DNA of 64,000 nucleotides from positions 18,049,501 to 18,113,500 of the forward strand of contig NW_018343984.1 of assembly GCF_002099425.1 (NCBI RefSeq). Reading direction: 5' to 3'. The notes under the pieces are model-generated. The model was not told the DNA's origin and searched no databases. It was given only the letters and a program-made list of their open reading frames with translations. A program made the translations under genes and the position numbers. The number at the start of each line of letters is the position of its first letter. Position 1 is the stretch's first letter. Of the stretch, positions 19,451 to 30,224 are shown one piece after another. The DNA comes from Phascolarctos cinereus. Taxonomy: Eukaryota > Chordata > Mammalia > Diprotodontia > Phascolarctidae.

Positions 19451-21425
19451 GGATGGAGAGGAGTGCCAGTCCCAGCACCGCCCTCCTGGCCCTGGGGACT
19501 GGGAGGAGGAGGAGGGTGACTAGTCAGGCTCCGTTATAACGTATGACTACTACCAGAACTTACCACCACCGCCTTTTCCTTTTCCTCCTCCTTCCTTGCT
19601 CGCTCCTCTCGGCAGCAGCATGCCACCGCCTTCCTCTGCCCAGCCTCTCTGCTGTGACTGTGCCGCAGCTGCAGCCAGCCAGCCGCCTAGTGTGGCTGCT
19701 CCAAAAGCTGGCCTCAACCTCTTTGGCCTCGCCCCTTCGCTCTGCCTGAGCTGGCGCCCCCGGTTCCCCAACCTGCTGTGCACTCTGCTTGTGGGCTGCA
19801 GGTTCTGGGAACTGGAAGATGGAGGAGGAAGAAAGGCGGTGGTAGGGATGAGGAGAGGTTAGCATCGTTTTCGCTCACCTTGGGCACATTCCTCTGGGGG
19901 CACAGCAACTGCCTTCTCTCATCAGCTTTCCCCCACACCTAAGTCCGAAGTTGAAACTCATTAAAAGGAAGAGAAGGGAGTGGGAATTAAAGATTAGTGA
20001 TGGCAAAGGGGTGTCTCAGAGGTGTCCATTCACCAGCTTCCCCAGCCGGCGGGAAGAAAGAGGTGATAGCCCGACCCTTGAGGACGGGGAGGCGCCCAGT
20101 GTTCGGAGGCAGAGGCTGCTCACCTCTTCCCACCAGATCCGCCAGGCTTGTGAGAGGGACCACTCTACCCCCCTCCTCCTGCTAACTTGTTCTTTCGGTA
20201 GCTTCTAAATCTTTGCTCTCTTTAAAGATTGCAAAAATAAAAAAGGGTGGTTACGAGGGGAGTTTGTACTTGCACCTTCCTTTTGTCACAGCCATCTCTT
20301 TTTTTTTAATCCATTTCCAAGTCACCCTCACGAAACCACACTCAATTTTAGAGCATCCCCATATATCTATCTCACATCCTCCCATGTGGGTCTTTCAGAA
20401 TGTTGCTGCCAAACTTTACTTGGGTGTTGAAGAGTCCTTAGGCTTTTAAAATTTACAAGAGAGCTTGGGAGTATGAGAAAGGAATGATCTCTCATTTCTT
20501 TGCTTAAGCTTTTTTGGGGAATGGGAGTGGTCAGTTCAGATTTTGACAAGTTGAGGCTTTAATTAATGTATCACTGTCTCTTGTGAGTGTGGTTTCCCTA
20601 AAAGACCTCAGTCTAAGAAATCTACACCTTGCTGACCATCAGTGGTTCCTGCTAGATAACAAATGATTTCCAAAGCAATAAGGCCCCGGCAAGCCTATTT
20701 CTCTTAATGTGTAAACTAGCAGAAACTGGGGGTGTAATTAGGTCTAGGACCTCTGCCCTAGAAATAATATTGGTATCTGCAAAAGTTGTACTCTTGTTTA
20801 GGTATATTACAAAATACCCAAAATAAACCAAGTTAATGAATTCAAGTTTTTATGGGATTTGGGAGGTCACAAATAGGCTGCACTTCAGAAGTTTTGCTGA
20901 GGTCAGTACACCATACTGGAAACAGAAAAAAAATAGCAGATCAGATTTGTACTGTAAGAAGTGTTTTAGGTATTTTGCTTTAGATGATAGGAGGGTCCAA
21001 GATGAGAAGCTTATGGGTTTCTCTATGGTCAGTAGTTAAATTACATACCCTGCCTTAAATCTAATTTAGAGGAGAAAAACAAAAACCAAAAAACAAAAGT
21101 GTAGTTTTTCTAGAGTTGGTGTCCAGGCTGTTGCAAATGGCCTGAGCTATAATGTGTAGTATGCAAAGCAAACCGGTCTAACTCAAAATCTTTTTAACTG
21201 ATACCAAGTCGATTGAACTAACACCTTACTAATAAAATGAACAAAGTCTTTTTGTTATTTGTAGGTGCCTCTTTTCTCCAGACCAGCTAAATATTTAGTG
21301 TAATATGTTTGACGATGAAAACACTTTCAGAGAGTTGCATAACCTATTAGTTACTATAATAGATCAGTTATTGATGTTTATGAGAAGCTCATCTTTAAAA
21401 AACAGACCCCCAAATCCCAAAGCTT
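19451..21425. other. CpG island shore and start of putative intron 1
   Basis: CpG content falls off by about 20200. Pyrimidine-rich DNA occupies 19560-19700. On the opposite strand, donor-like sites occur at about 19880 (AAG|GTGAGC) and about 20128 (GAG|GTGAGC). From 20213 on it is ordinary AT-rich single-copy DNA with no recognised exon. Confidence 0.5.
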
Positions 21426-21429
21426 TGAA

Positions 21430-21715
21430 AGAGTGGTCCATTGTGGTACAGAGGAGACAGCACTGAGCAGTCTGGAAACCATGGATTCAAATCCTGCCTC
21501 TGTTCCTTATTTACCTGTGTGACCTGTTCGAATGACTTGCCTAAAGTACCTTTCTGGTCCACACAGGCAGCATTTCACTGTTTACTTTACAAGTGATAGT
21601 ATCACTTATATTAGCAACTACTGACTAATTTTGTGTGTAAATAGCAACTAGGGTCTTGGTTTTAGCACTGATTAGATGTTTGAGGTCCCTTCCAGCTTTA
21701 AAGCCACGATCCTAA
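21430..21715 (+). mobile_element. Degenerate MIR-like SINE remnants
   Basis: 'catggattcaaatcctgcct' and 'acctgtgtgacctgttcg' (21430-21555), then a separate tail-like 'gaggtcccttccagcttta' near 21685. Confidence 0.5.
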
Positions 21716-21747
21716 TGCAAAGCAGTTAAATTTCTAAGCTGTTCAAA

Positions 21748-21968
21748 TTGTTGTTCAGTTGTATCTCATTGTGTCTGACTCTTCACGCCCCCATTTGGGG
21801 TTTTCATGGCAAAGATACTGGAGTGACTTGCCATTTCCTTCTCCAGCTCATTTTACAGGTGAGGCAACTGAGGCAAACTGGGTTAAGTGATTTGCCCAGG
21901 GTCACACAGCTATTAAGTGTCTTAGGCCAGATTTGAACTGTGAGGATGAGTATTCCTGATTCCAAATT
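21748..21968 (-). mobile_element. MAR1-like CORE-SINE (antisense)
   Basis: Starts at the 3' end: 'ttgttgttcagttgtatctc', 'catttggggttttcatggc', 'actggagtgacttgccattt', 'ctccagctcattttacaggt' and 'gtcacacagctattaagtgt'. The tRNA-like head is missing. Confidence 0.9.
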
Positions 21969-22096
21969 GTGCCAAATATTTAAACAATCTGTCGCATTAT
22001 GTGTGAAATTAGTTTTAAAATGTTGCTCTTGAAACTGACCTGCCATTTCTATTACATGTGTGACATGATCATATCACTGCTTACTATGTAACAGCA

Positions 22097-22205
22097 GATT
22101 GGCGGAGGCAGGATAGTGGATTGGTTCTGAGCTTGAAATCAGAAAGACCTAGGTTGGAATCCCACCTTACTTGCAACCCCATAAGACATCTGCTACATCA
22201 CTCAA
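22097..22205 (+). mobile_element. MIR-like SINE 5' fragment
   Basis: 'ggcaggatagtggattggtt', 'cttgaaatcagaaagaccta' and 'ggttggaatcccacctta' match a SINE head; the rest is lost. Confidence 0.5.
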
Positions 22206-22745
22206 GAGTGTCCATCTGTGGAGGGAGTTTCCCCGAATTGATGAAATCAGAACTTCCTGTATTACTATATGCTATACGTGTGTGAATATATATTGTATAT
22301 GTTCACAGCCTGATGAGTAATCAGTACAAACAGTGATTCACTTTTGGGACTGATGAATGATTAGGTCATTCTACAAAATCTAAGATGTTTCAAGTATTTT
22401 TCTCTGTTGATTTGAGCCTTGATTCCTGTTACTGAACAGTAACTCTGTACATGTCTCTGAAACCTTAAAAGTAATCTAAAAATTGTAAATTTTGCAACAC
22501 CAGATTGTGCCAGCACCTGAGACCCATCTTCTTCAGCTGTTTGTTTAACTTTGTTTTTTTCTGTTTTTTCAGTTGATGATTGGATCATTTAATCCCTACT
22601 TCCATTGCCATATTTTGAGTCTACTTAATTCTTGAATTCATGTTAAATCATTTTAGTTCACAATTCCCTGAAAATCTCATTTGAGGAAATTAACTGCTTC
22701 TGAATATGAAATATTCTTACAGCAATTCAGTCTTCAGTTGCCATG
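22206..22745. other. Unassigned stretch
   Basis: AT-rich single-copy DNA without recognised features. Confidence 0.4.
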
Positions 22746-22980
22746 TATGTTAAAAAAAAAGTCAGCAGTTGCTAAGATACATGATTCGTGAAAATAAGCA
22801 GAGAAATGCTGCCTTTTATGAGAGGCCAGAAAGACACTTCTGGCAAGTCACTTAAAAATTTAAAATTTACATAAAAATTAGTTAGCAGTTGCTAAGCTAC
22901 TTGAAACTGTCGTTTATAAAAATGAGCAATGAATTGCTGCCCTTTATAAGAGCAGAAAGGTGCTTCTGGCAAGTCACTGA
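22746..22980. repeat. Two-copy tandem duplication, period about 120 bp
   Basis: Copy 1 (from 22746) and copy 2 (from 22866) share 'agcagttgctaag', 'gctgcc(t/c)tttat(g/a)ag' and 'cttctggcaagtcact'. They differ by many substitutions, so the duplication is old. The right copy runs into the second half of a MIR. Confidence 0.85.
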
Positions 22981-22984
22981 ATGT

Positions 22985-23205
22985 TTTTCTGCCTCATTTC
23001 GCTCATCTGTAAAATGGGGATAATAATAGTACCTCCCTTACTGAATTATTGTAAGCATTAAATGAGGTACCACAATGATTATTGCCCGAGGGCACTCACC
23101 ATTGGCCCATCCCTTCTCTTTTCTTTGTATATCTTCCCCAAGGTTTAGCACAGTGCCCAGCATTTAGAAAATTAATCTGTATTAACTGAATTGAATACCA
23201 GCACC
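22985..23205 (+). mobile_element. MIR second half followed by an L2 3' end
   Basis: 22985-23085 has 'ctgcctcatttcgctcatct', 'gtaaaatggggataataata' and 'gtacctcccttactgaatt'. 23090-23205 has 'tgtatatcttccccaagg' and 'tagcacagtgcccagcattt' of L2. Confidence 0.7.
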
Positions 23206-23299
23206 CTATTATCTCTTTTCTGTACTAATGGCATGGTATACTAATTGGTCCCTGGTCCTTGGTATGCCCCACCTCTCCAACTATCCTGCATGTATCTGT

Positions 23300-23725
23300 G
23301 AGTTTAATTCAATAAACCTTTAATAGATACCTGTTATAGAGAGAACCTTGTGCTAGGTGGGGGGGGGGGGAAATAATTAGGTTCACTAAAGCACTGGCAT
23401 TGTACTTGTAGAGTTTATTGTCTTCCAAGAGCATGTGATGGTAAAATGTAAGCTCTCTGAAGTCAGGGAATATTTTGTTTTTGTCTTTGTCTTGGCTTTA
23501 GCATAGTGCTAAATATAAATGGTAAGCACACACTTTTTTTTTAAAATTTCTAACTGAATTGCATTTAGTTACCTGCACAAGAAACTATAAAAAGTTAAGG
23601 TATATATAAACAAAGTGCTTTGTGAGATGACCTGAGGTGAATGGCCTTGGGGCAGGGTGTGTGGGGAGAGGTGTCAGGGAAGGTTTCTTGGAGGAGGTGA
23701 AATTTTCTGGGCTGTAACAGATGGG
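23300..23725 (-). mobile_element. Cluster of L2 3' fragments in both orientations
   Basis: 23300-23440 is antisense ('caataaacctttaatagata', with a G12 run at 23359-23370). 23446-23525 is sense ('gtaagctctctgaagtcagg'). 23640-23725 is antisense ('cagggaaggtttcttggagg'). Confidence 0.5.
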
Positions 23726-23759
23726 GTAGCACCTCTTGATAGAAGTGACGAAACTAAAT

Positions 23760-24575
23760 GCAGAATGAAACATATTTTTGGACAGGACTAGTGTAAAAAC
23801 CTATTTTTCCGGACTATGCATATTGGAAATAAGGATTTTGTTTTTCTTTTCATTTAGGGGTAGGAAGGGAAGGAAGACTAGAGAGAGTTGCCAAAAAAGA
23901 AAAAGACAAGAGATCATTGAAATATTTTTTTAATACATAGAAAAGAACAAAAGGAAAGTGAAGAAGAATCACTGACAAGCTGGACAGCTTTGAAAGTTAC
24001 AAGATGAATGTGTCATATGCTTAAAAGGAAAAACAGCCTTTAGAGACATAGAGCTTCACTGGTGGCAGTGGGAATAGAAAGGAGGATACAAATGGGAAAG
24101 AAGCTGTCAGATATAGAATGTAGGAAGGGAGTGAAAATCCAGAGCTTCCAAGCATTTCTACTAGGTGAGTAGTGGTGGCCCTGATCAAAATACTGCGGTC
24201 AGAAGAGAGAAGGTAGTGTGGAAAAGCTGATGAGCTCAGAGGTGTTGGTGCCCTTTGGGAGAGTGGTGGGGATTGGAGTCAGGTTGTAGGTGCTTGAGGG
24301 GATAGTGGGAAGTGAGGGAGTAGGAGGATGGGCCATAGGCTACTTTTTCTGTGAATTTTGGAAGAGAAGAGGAGAGACATGGGACAGTAGCTGGAGGGGG
24401 CATCAGGAGTTAAGGAAAGGCCCTTATACTAGAACATATTTATAGGTGGCTGGGAGAGACGGAATACAGAGAAGGGGGTTAAGAGGGAGTGAACTAGCAG
24501 TGTTAAGGGCTGGAGGAGATGGGGTGAGGGGTGGGGAGGAGACAGGAAGAATTGGGTTTAGGAAGGTTCAGAGGG
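23760..24575. other. Unassigned purine-rich stretch
   Basis: Purine-rich DNA. Short frames at 24446-24691 and 24531-24860 run into the SINE and L2 that follow and look like chance. No exon recognised. Confidence 0.4.
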
Positions 24576-24579
24576 ACAA

Positions 24580-24665
24580 TCAATACCAACTACATGCCAG
24601 GCACCATGCTAGGACTGCAAAGACAAAAGCAATCTCAGCCTTCAGGGATTTTGCAACTCTGTGCC
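24580..24665 (-). mobile_element. L2 LINE 3' fragment (antisense)
   Basis: 'ctacatgccaggcaccatgc' and 'tctcagccttcagggatttt'. Confidence 0.6.
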
Positions 24666-24734
24666 AATTCCCCCCCACCAAGGGGACTTAACTGGCCTAT
24701 GAACTTTGTAATCCACAATGTGAAAATGATTTTT

Positions 24735-24981
24735 GTTGTGGTTTCGTCATTTTTTCAGTCATGTCCAACTCTTCATGATGCCATTTGGGGTTTTCTTGGC
24801 AAAGGTACTGGAGTGGTTTGCCATTTCCTTCTCCAGCTCATTGTACAGGTGAGGAACTGAGGCTAACAGGCTTAAATGACTTGCCCAGGGTCACACAGCT
24901 AGTAAGTATCTGAGGCTGGATTTGAACTCAGGTCTTCCTGACTCCCAGTCTAGCTCTCTATCATCTGTGTCACCTAGCAGT
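24735..24981 (-). mobile_element. MAR1-like CORE-SINE (antisense), near full length
   Basis: 'ccatttggggttttcttggc', 'actggagtggtttgccattt', 'gtcacacagctagtaagtat', 'gatttgaactcaggtcttcc' and the head 'ctatcatctgtgtcacctag'. Confidence 0.92.
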
Positions 24982-24989
24982 TATGACAG

Positions 24990-25820
24990 ATTCCTCTGAG
25001 CGATAGGACAGACCCGGGTTGCCACCTAGAAGAGGGGAACTGAGAGAATTTAATTCAGAAAAGAGCTCATGATTATTTCTTAGTTAAATAAATTACAAAT
25101 CATCATTTAACATTTTTGCACTCTTTGTATTTTGGCACCCTGGCACAAAGCTCCAGCTATCCTGCCCTAGTTACTGCTCAAGTGTATATTAAATCAAGTC
25201 ACTCAAATAGATATTAAATGAACAAATAACTCATGAAAGAAAAAAGTAACTTCCATTTTTTCATCCCTATTTAACCTTATTATGAGGGGGAAAGAACACT
25301 AATCTCTATAAAGTGAGAATGTTGCTGGTCACATCTTGGGCTTTCCTTCCTCTGTATTTTGAGAATTGTTTCCTTCATTTGTGCTTCCTTCCCATTAATT
25401 TGAATGGAGCCACGAGCTTGTTTGGAACCTAAATTCCCCAATGTGTGGTTAGCCTGATGCCTGTGATTTTCATTTAAATGTCCTTGATAACCCAAGTCTT
25501 TCTCTCTAAGGTATACTCCCAAAGATTAATATGTATTTTGTTATTGTTAAGATGTTTAGCTCCTTTGGCAATATAGTATCCTCTGCAGGGTTACAGTATG
25601 AATGTATATTATTTATTTAGTAAGTTGATAGCATTCAGATGTTAGAGCATCCTTGGTAGGGAGTAATGTTTTAGGAGGAGCACCTGCTGCTTTGAGACCA
25701 TATTTACTTTAGAGAGAATGGAATAATCTTAGCTTAGAATCTTAGCTTAGCAAAAGAAGTTTTGAATTAGAGAAGTTGAAACCAGGAAAGGACAGGGCCT
25801 GGAGGGAAGGTAAATGGGGC
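24990..25820. other. Unassigned stretch
   Basis: AT-rich single-copy DNA; no recognised repeat or exon. Confidence 0.4.
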
Positions 25821-25824
25821 TTGT

Positions 25825-26030
25825 ACAGAGCACTGAACTTGAAATCAGGGAGCTTTGAGTTCAGATCCTGCCTCAGACACTACTTGTATGACCCTAAGCA
25901 AGTCACTTAAGCTCTGCTTCAGTTTCCTTGTCTGTAAAATTGGGACAATAATATGAACTACCAAACAGTGTTGTCTGAGATAACACATATAAAGTGCTTT
26001 GTAAACCTTACTGTGCTATATAAATATTAG
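25825..26030 (+). mobile_element. MIR/THER-type SINE
   Basis: 'cagagcactgaacttgaaatc', 'gatcctgcctcagacactac', 'gtcacttaagctctgcttca', 'aaagtgctttgtaaacctta' and 'tataaatattagctc'. It runs directly into the CTT microsatellite. Confidence 0.85.
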
Positions 26031-26129
26031 CTCTTCTTCTTCTTCTTCTTCTTCCTCCTCCTCCTCCTCTTCTTCTTCTTCTTCTTCTTCTTCTTCTTCT
26101 TCTTCTTCTTCTTCTTCTTCTTCTTCTTC
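26031..26129. repeat. (CTT)n microsatellite with a CTC core
   Basis: About 99 bp of CTT triplets interrupted by five CCT/CTC units. It has grown from the 3' end of the preceding MIR. Confidence 0.95.
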
Positions 26130-26213
26130 ACTATCTTGAAATATATCCACCTTCCCCTTCCCATGCCTGGAACACACCCCTTCCTTACCTCTGCCTCTTA
26201 GAAAGTTCTAGCT

Positions 26214-26403
26214 AAGGCTTGGGGAACCTGTGGCCTTGAGGTCACATGTGGCCCTCTAGGTCCTCAAGTATAGCCCTTTGACCAAATACAAATCCCATTA
26301 ATAAAAGGATTTTGTTCTGTAAAACTTGGACTCGGTCAAAAGGTTGCACTTGAGGACCTAGAAGGCCCCATGTGGTCTCCAGGCCACAGATTCCCCACCC
26401 CTA
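26214..26403. mobile_element. Palindromic hAT MITE, copy B
   Basis: Same family as 12227-12429. Left 'ggggaacctgtggccttgag', right 'ccacagattccccacccct'. Flanked by an 8-bp target duplication ttctagct (26206-26213) / ctctagct (26404-26411), 7 of 8 matching. Confidence 0.92.
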
Positions 26404-26432
26404 CTCTAGCTTGTTACAAAGCCCATCTCAAA

Positions 26433-26926
26433 GACTGATTTCGCCAAAAGAAAAACTAGAAAGAAAGATTTACATGAACTGATGCAAAGTGAAGTGAGCA
26501 AGAACATTGTACACAGTAACAGCAATTTTGGATAATGATCAGCTATGAGTGACTTAGCTCTTCTCAGCAATACAGTGATCCAAGACAGTCCCAAAGGACT
26601 CATGAAAAATGCTATCCACATCCAGAGAAACAACTGATGGTGACTGAATGTAAATCAAAGCATACCATTTTCCACTTTATTTTTTCATGGGGTTTTTTTC
26701 CCCCTTTTGGACTGTGTCTTTCACAACATGACTAATACAGAAATATGTTTTGCATTGATTACACATGTATAACCTATATCAAATTGCTTACCATCTCAGG
26801 GAGCGGAGAGAAGAGGGAAGAAGGAAGAAAAAATAGAACTCAAAGTTTTTTTAAATGCATGTTAAAATTATATTTACATATAACTGGGGGAAAAAATAAA
26901 ATATTTTCTTAAAAAGTAAAAAAAAA
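26433..26926 (+). mobile_element. L1 LINE, 5'-truncated 3' end with poly(A)
   Basis: Starts in the last codons of ORF2 ('aagtgaagtgagcaagaac'), then 3' UTR 'tccacatccagagaaacaac', 'ttcacaacatgactaataca' and 'acctatatcaaattgcttac', ending in A-rich sequence. The target duplication aaagcccatctcaaa (26418-26432) / aaagcccagcccaaa (26927-26941) lies within L2 sequence. Confidence 0.92.
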
Positions 26927-27154
26927 AAAGCCCAGCCCAAATACTACCTCCTATGAGAAACCTTTCCTTGTCCCCTAGATAGTAGTGTTTTCTGTGCCCA
27001 CCAAATATTCATCTCTACACTTCTCTGTTTACATGATGTAGGCCCTGCAATAGCATCATAAGCTCCCTGAGGGCAAGGACTATTTTATCGTTTGTCTTTG
27101 TGCCATCAGAGGAGTACAGCATCTTGTACCTAGTGAACACTAAATAAATGAGTG

Positions 27155-27860
27155 TTGGGTTGGATTGGATTCAATTTCATCGAAGTGCTCACTCCTTCCA
27201 CGCCTTCCAGTGTGCAGAACAACCTCTCCACACCTTGTTAGCCTGTGAAATTCTTATTGTTTTGCCTCTGTAGAGAAGACTGTGTTACATAACCCAGTGG
27301 AGGCCTTCCTTGTTCTTGGAGCATTTGGGGGGGGGGGGGTCCCAGTGAGCTGACTATCTCTTCCTTCCCATTCTTGATACATGAACGGGCCCACCTTTGG
27401 CCACACTTACCTTTTGTTATCTAAGCTGATGTCATATGCCAGTCTGCTTGTGTCTGTCATGCCATGTCCTCTGGGTTATGTTTTCATTCATCATTAGCTC
27501 CTGGTGTGGTAAGATTCTAAGCCATAACATGGCACCGGGAGAATTTTAGTGTGAGAGACAGACTTCCCTGGAAGTAGTCAGCAGTTTAGACTTATTGAAA
27601 GCACAGCGCAATTTCCAAAAACATGCCAGCTGGCTTTCTCCTTGCCCTCCATTCCAGGACCTATTTGCCACTTATCTATAGCATTTGTCCAAGATAGCTT
27701 CACATGTTAACAAACCAAGGACCAATTTAACCCAGCTTCCCACTAAATTGTTCTATATCGTCGATTACTCAAGATGAACTTTCCACCCATTTTATTTTTT
27801 TCACCATTGATGGCTAAACCAGTCTCTTTCGTCCTTATGTACTTCTTGGAGTTATGGGGG
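27155..27860. other. Unassigned stretch with a G13 tract
   Basis: No exon or repeat recognised. A run of 13 G lies at 27327-27339. Confidence 0.4.
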
Positions 27861-27869
27861 CTTTCACAG

Positions 27870-28190
27870 ATGACATCTCTACGATGGAAGGGCCCTTGTG
27901 AGCCATCTCATCCCAACCAGAACATGAAAAAAGAACCCCCCTCCCCACAACCACATACAATAGAAATGCATGTTATCTAGCCTTAGCTTGAAGACCTCCA
28001 GTGATGGTAAACTCACCATTTCTACAAGCAGCAAAGTATACTTTGGGAACAGCTCTAATTGTTAGGAAGCCTTTTCTTACAGACAATCAACTTCTGGCTC
28101 TGTGTAAATTCCACCCACTGCTCCTTATGCTGCCCTTTGGGACCTAGGAGAAAAACTCTAATCCCTCTTCTGTGTAGTATTGTTTCCCAG
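27870..28190 (-). mobile_element. L3/CR1-type LINE 3' region (antisense)
   Basis: 'gaagacctccagtgatggta', 'gggaacagctctaattgtta', 'ggaagccttttcttacagac', 'attccacccactgctcctta' and 'ctctaatccctcttctgtgt' are in CR1/L3 order. Confidence 0.8.
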
Positions 28191-28199
28191 GCTTGATAC

Positions 28200-28895
28200 A
28201 ATTAAGTAAGACATGTCAGCAAATAGGAATGTTGGAGCACCTCTCATCAATAGGAAATCCTTCCTTTGTTTGTCTCTTGTGAAAGATCTCTTCCCCTACA
28301 CAACACCTTTTCCTCTACCCTCTAATTTGGTCTGTGTGCTTAAACCTAAGAAATAGGAGGGCTAGAAAAACAGTTGAGTTAAGTGAATGATGAAAACTAA
28401 ACAATTTTAAAAAGAAAAACAATTGCGTTTCTGAGTAGATGTAGGAGGACCTGAAAAAGAGACAGAGAAAGGAAGGAAAACAGAAGAACAAAACCTTGAA
28501 CAATCTAATAATATAAATATTAATAAAGGTAGGAGTAAGAGGAAAGCTTTATGACTAATGTGGCATAACTGAGGCCAGCTGGAGAACTCCCTCATAGAAT
28601 TAATAGGTCTTTAAAATTCCTTCCAGATTGACATATTACGATCCTAAACTGAGACTAGGCGTAGGTAGTGTGAGATGAAGAAAGTCACTGAGCAAAAAAA
28701 TTGGTTGGGTAAGGAAAGGTGGGAGGTGTGTGGTCTTCAGCTTGAAGCATAAGAACAATCTACCTCATTCCTAAGGACACAACTCAGGGGCAGATGGGAA
28801 AGTGCTGAGTTAGAATGGAGAAGGGGACCTTCAGTAGGGAGTTATCTCAGGGGAGAATGCTAGTTGAGTGGTGTTTGAACATGGCCAAGGGAAGA
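28200..28895. other. Unassigned stretch
   Basis: No recognised repeat or exon. A 'ggcaagtgctgag'-like purine-rich part near 28790 is not diagnostic. Confidence 0.4.
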
Positions 28896-28899
28896 GGGA

Positions 28900-29101
28900 T
28901 AAGGGTGGGGAACCTGCAGCCTTAAGGCCACACATGGCCTTCTAGGTCCTTGGGTTCGGCCTTTTGACTGAGTCCAAGTTTATAGAATAAATGCTCTTAT
29001 TAAGGAAATTTCTTCTGTGAAGTTTGGATTCAGTCCAAGGGCTGCACTTGAGGGCCTAGAGGGCCATATGTGGCCTGGAGGCTGCAGGTTCCCCACCCTT
29101 G
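28900..29101. mobile_element. Palindromic hAT MITE, copy C
   Basis: Third copy: left 'aagggtggggaacctgcagc', right 'gctgcaggttccccaccctt', with near-palindromic arms between. No clear 8-bp flanking duplication. It abuts an L2 on its right. Confidence 0.88.
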
Positions 29102-29103
29102 GG

Positions 29104-29400
29104 CTATCCCCTGGAATGCTCTGCTCCCTCACCTTCCTGGCTTCCTTTAAGACTCATCTTAAAGCTTACCTTCTTTAGGAAACCTTTCCTGGTCCCCCTC
29201 AATGCCTTCTCCTCTCAGATTGCCTGCCACTTACTTTGTATATATCTTCTATGTACCTAGTTATTTACATGTTGTCTCCCCCAATTAGAATATAAGTGCT
29301 CCAAGGGTGGGAACCAAGGTCTTTTTCTTTCTTTGCATGCACATTGCCTGGCACAGCACAGCATTCTTAATTAATGCTTGGTGACTGAATAGTTTCCTTC
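29104..29400 (+). mobile_element. L2 LINE 3' region
   Basis: 'cccctggaatgctctgctcc', 'cttcctttaagactcatctt', 'tacatgttgtctcccccaat' and the terminal 'ttaattaatgcttggtgac'. Confidence 0.85.
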
Positions 29401-29800
29401 AGGACTCAGCTCAGGGACTATCTTTTACATGGCACCTTTATTAATTCCCTCAACTGCTAATTCTCCCATCTTGTATCTCTCTTTCATGTATAATTTCTGT
29501 CTCTCTACATGTACATGTTGTCTTTGCTAATAGAAATCGTCCCATCTTGTATCTCTGTATATAATTTTTATCTCTTTACATGTATACGTTGTCTCTGCTG
29601 ACTGAAATCCTCCCATCATGTATCTCTTCTTCATATATGATTTCTGTCTGTCTACATGAACACTTTGTCTCCCCTGATAGAATGTAAGGTTTTTAGGAGC
29701 AGAGACTGGTTCAGTTTTGTCTGCATATCCCCAGTGCTTTGCACACATAGTAGGTGCTTAAAAAATAAATGCTTGTTGATTAAATATCCAGAAAAGAAAT
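29401..29800 (+). mobile_element. Second L2 LINE 3' region, with an internal triplication
   Basis: 'ggactcagctcagggacta' at the left and 'tgatagaatgtaaggttttt', 'ccccagtgctttgcacacat' and 'agtaggtgctta' at the right. The middle (29464-29688) is three tandem copies of one 71-76 bp segment. Confidence 0.8.
29464..29688. repeat. Three tandem copies of a 71-76 bp unit
   Basis: Units begin with tcccatcttg / tcccatcttg / tcccatcatg at 29464, 29540 and 29611. Each carries 'tatctct...ataatttctgt', 'ctacatgtacatgttgtct' and 'gatagaat'-like ends. Confidence 0.88.
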
Positions 29801-29804
29801 AGGA

Positions 29805-30220
29805 AAGAGTTAATCAAAAAGTCAGTTTTAGCAAAGCATATTTCAAGAAGCTTAAGGGATTATCTAAAAGTCCCACAGGGTAGAAACGTTTGGGGTCAGA
29901 GGCATCCAAGAAAACTGCCTGTTCCTTATGGAACAGCACAGTAAGGGTCCCAAGAAAAGCTCCCTCTTACCCATGAGAAAGTGAGGATGACAGGAGGAAG
30001 CTGAGTTGGCTAAACCCAGAATTGTACCAGGACCTGAATCCCCACTAGCAATGTCTGAGAAGTTAGAGGCAGGCAGGGTTATTACATGGGAGAAGTGCAA
30101 AAGAATCCTGCAGTTAGGGTTGATAATCTCAAATGGGGAATATGAGACGTGATGGAAAGTTATGTAGCTGTATATATGTGCAGTTAGGGGGCAGGGAGTC
30201 CTTTAGACCTGTAATATCCA
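29805..30220. other. Unassigned stretch
   Basis: No recognised gene or repeat. The composition suggests an old, unnamed interspersed element, but this is not supported by any motif. Confidence 0.35.
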
Positions 30221-30224
30221 CTGG

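Larger units (their letters stand above)
26147..27150 (+). mobile_element. L2 LINE 3' region split into three by a hAT and an L1
   Basis: Pieces 26147-26213 ('catgcctggaacacacccct'), 26404-26432 ('ctctagcttgttacaaagcc') and 26942-27150 join in order. The third piece has 'tactacctcctatgagaaacc', 'aagctccctgagggcaagg' and the terminal 'acactaaataaatgagtg'. Removing the two inserts restores one collinear L2 3' end. Confidence 0.9.

Noticed and set aside
7996-27339. G12-13 tracts at 7996-8007, 23359-23370 and 27327-27339 as regulatory G-quadruplexes
   Set aside because: Single homopolymers with no promoter context; more likely simple-repeat drift than function.
29464-29688. Regularly spaced repeats resembling a CRISPR array
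   Set aside because: Three diverged units without spacers, inside an L2 LINE in a vertebrate genome.
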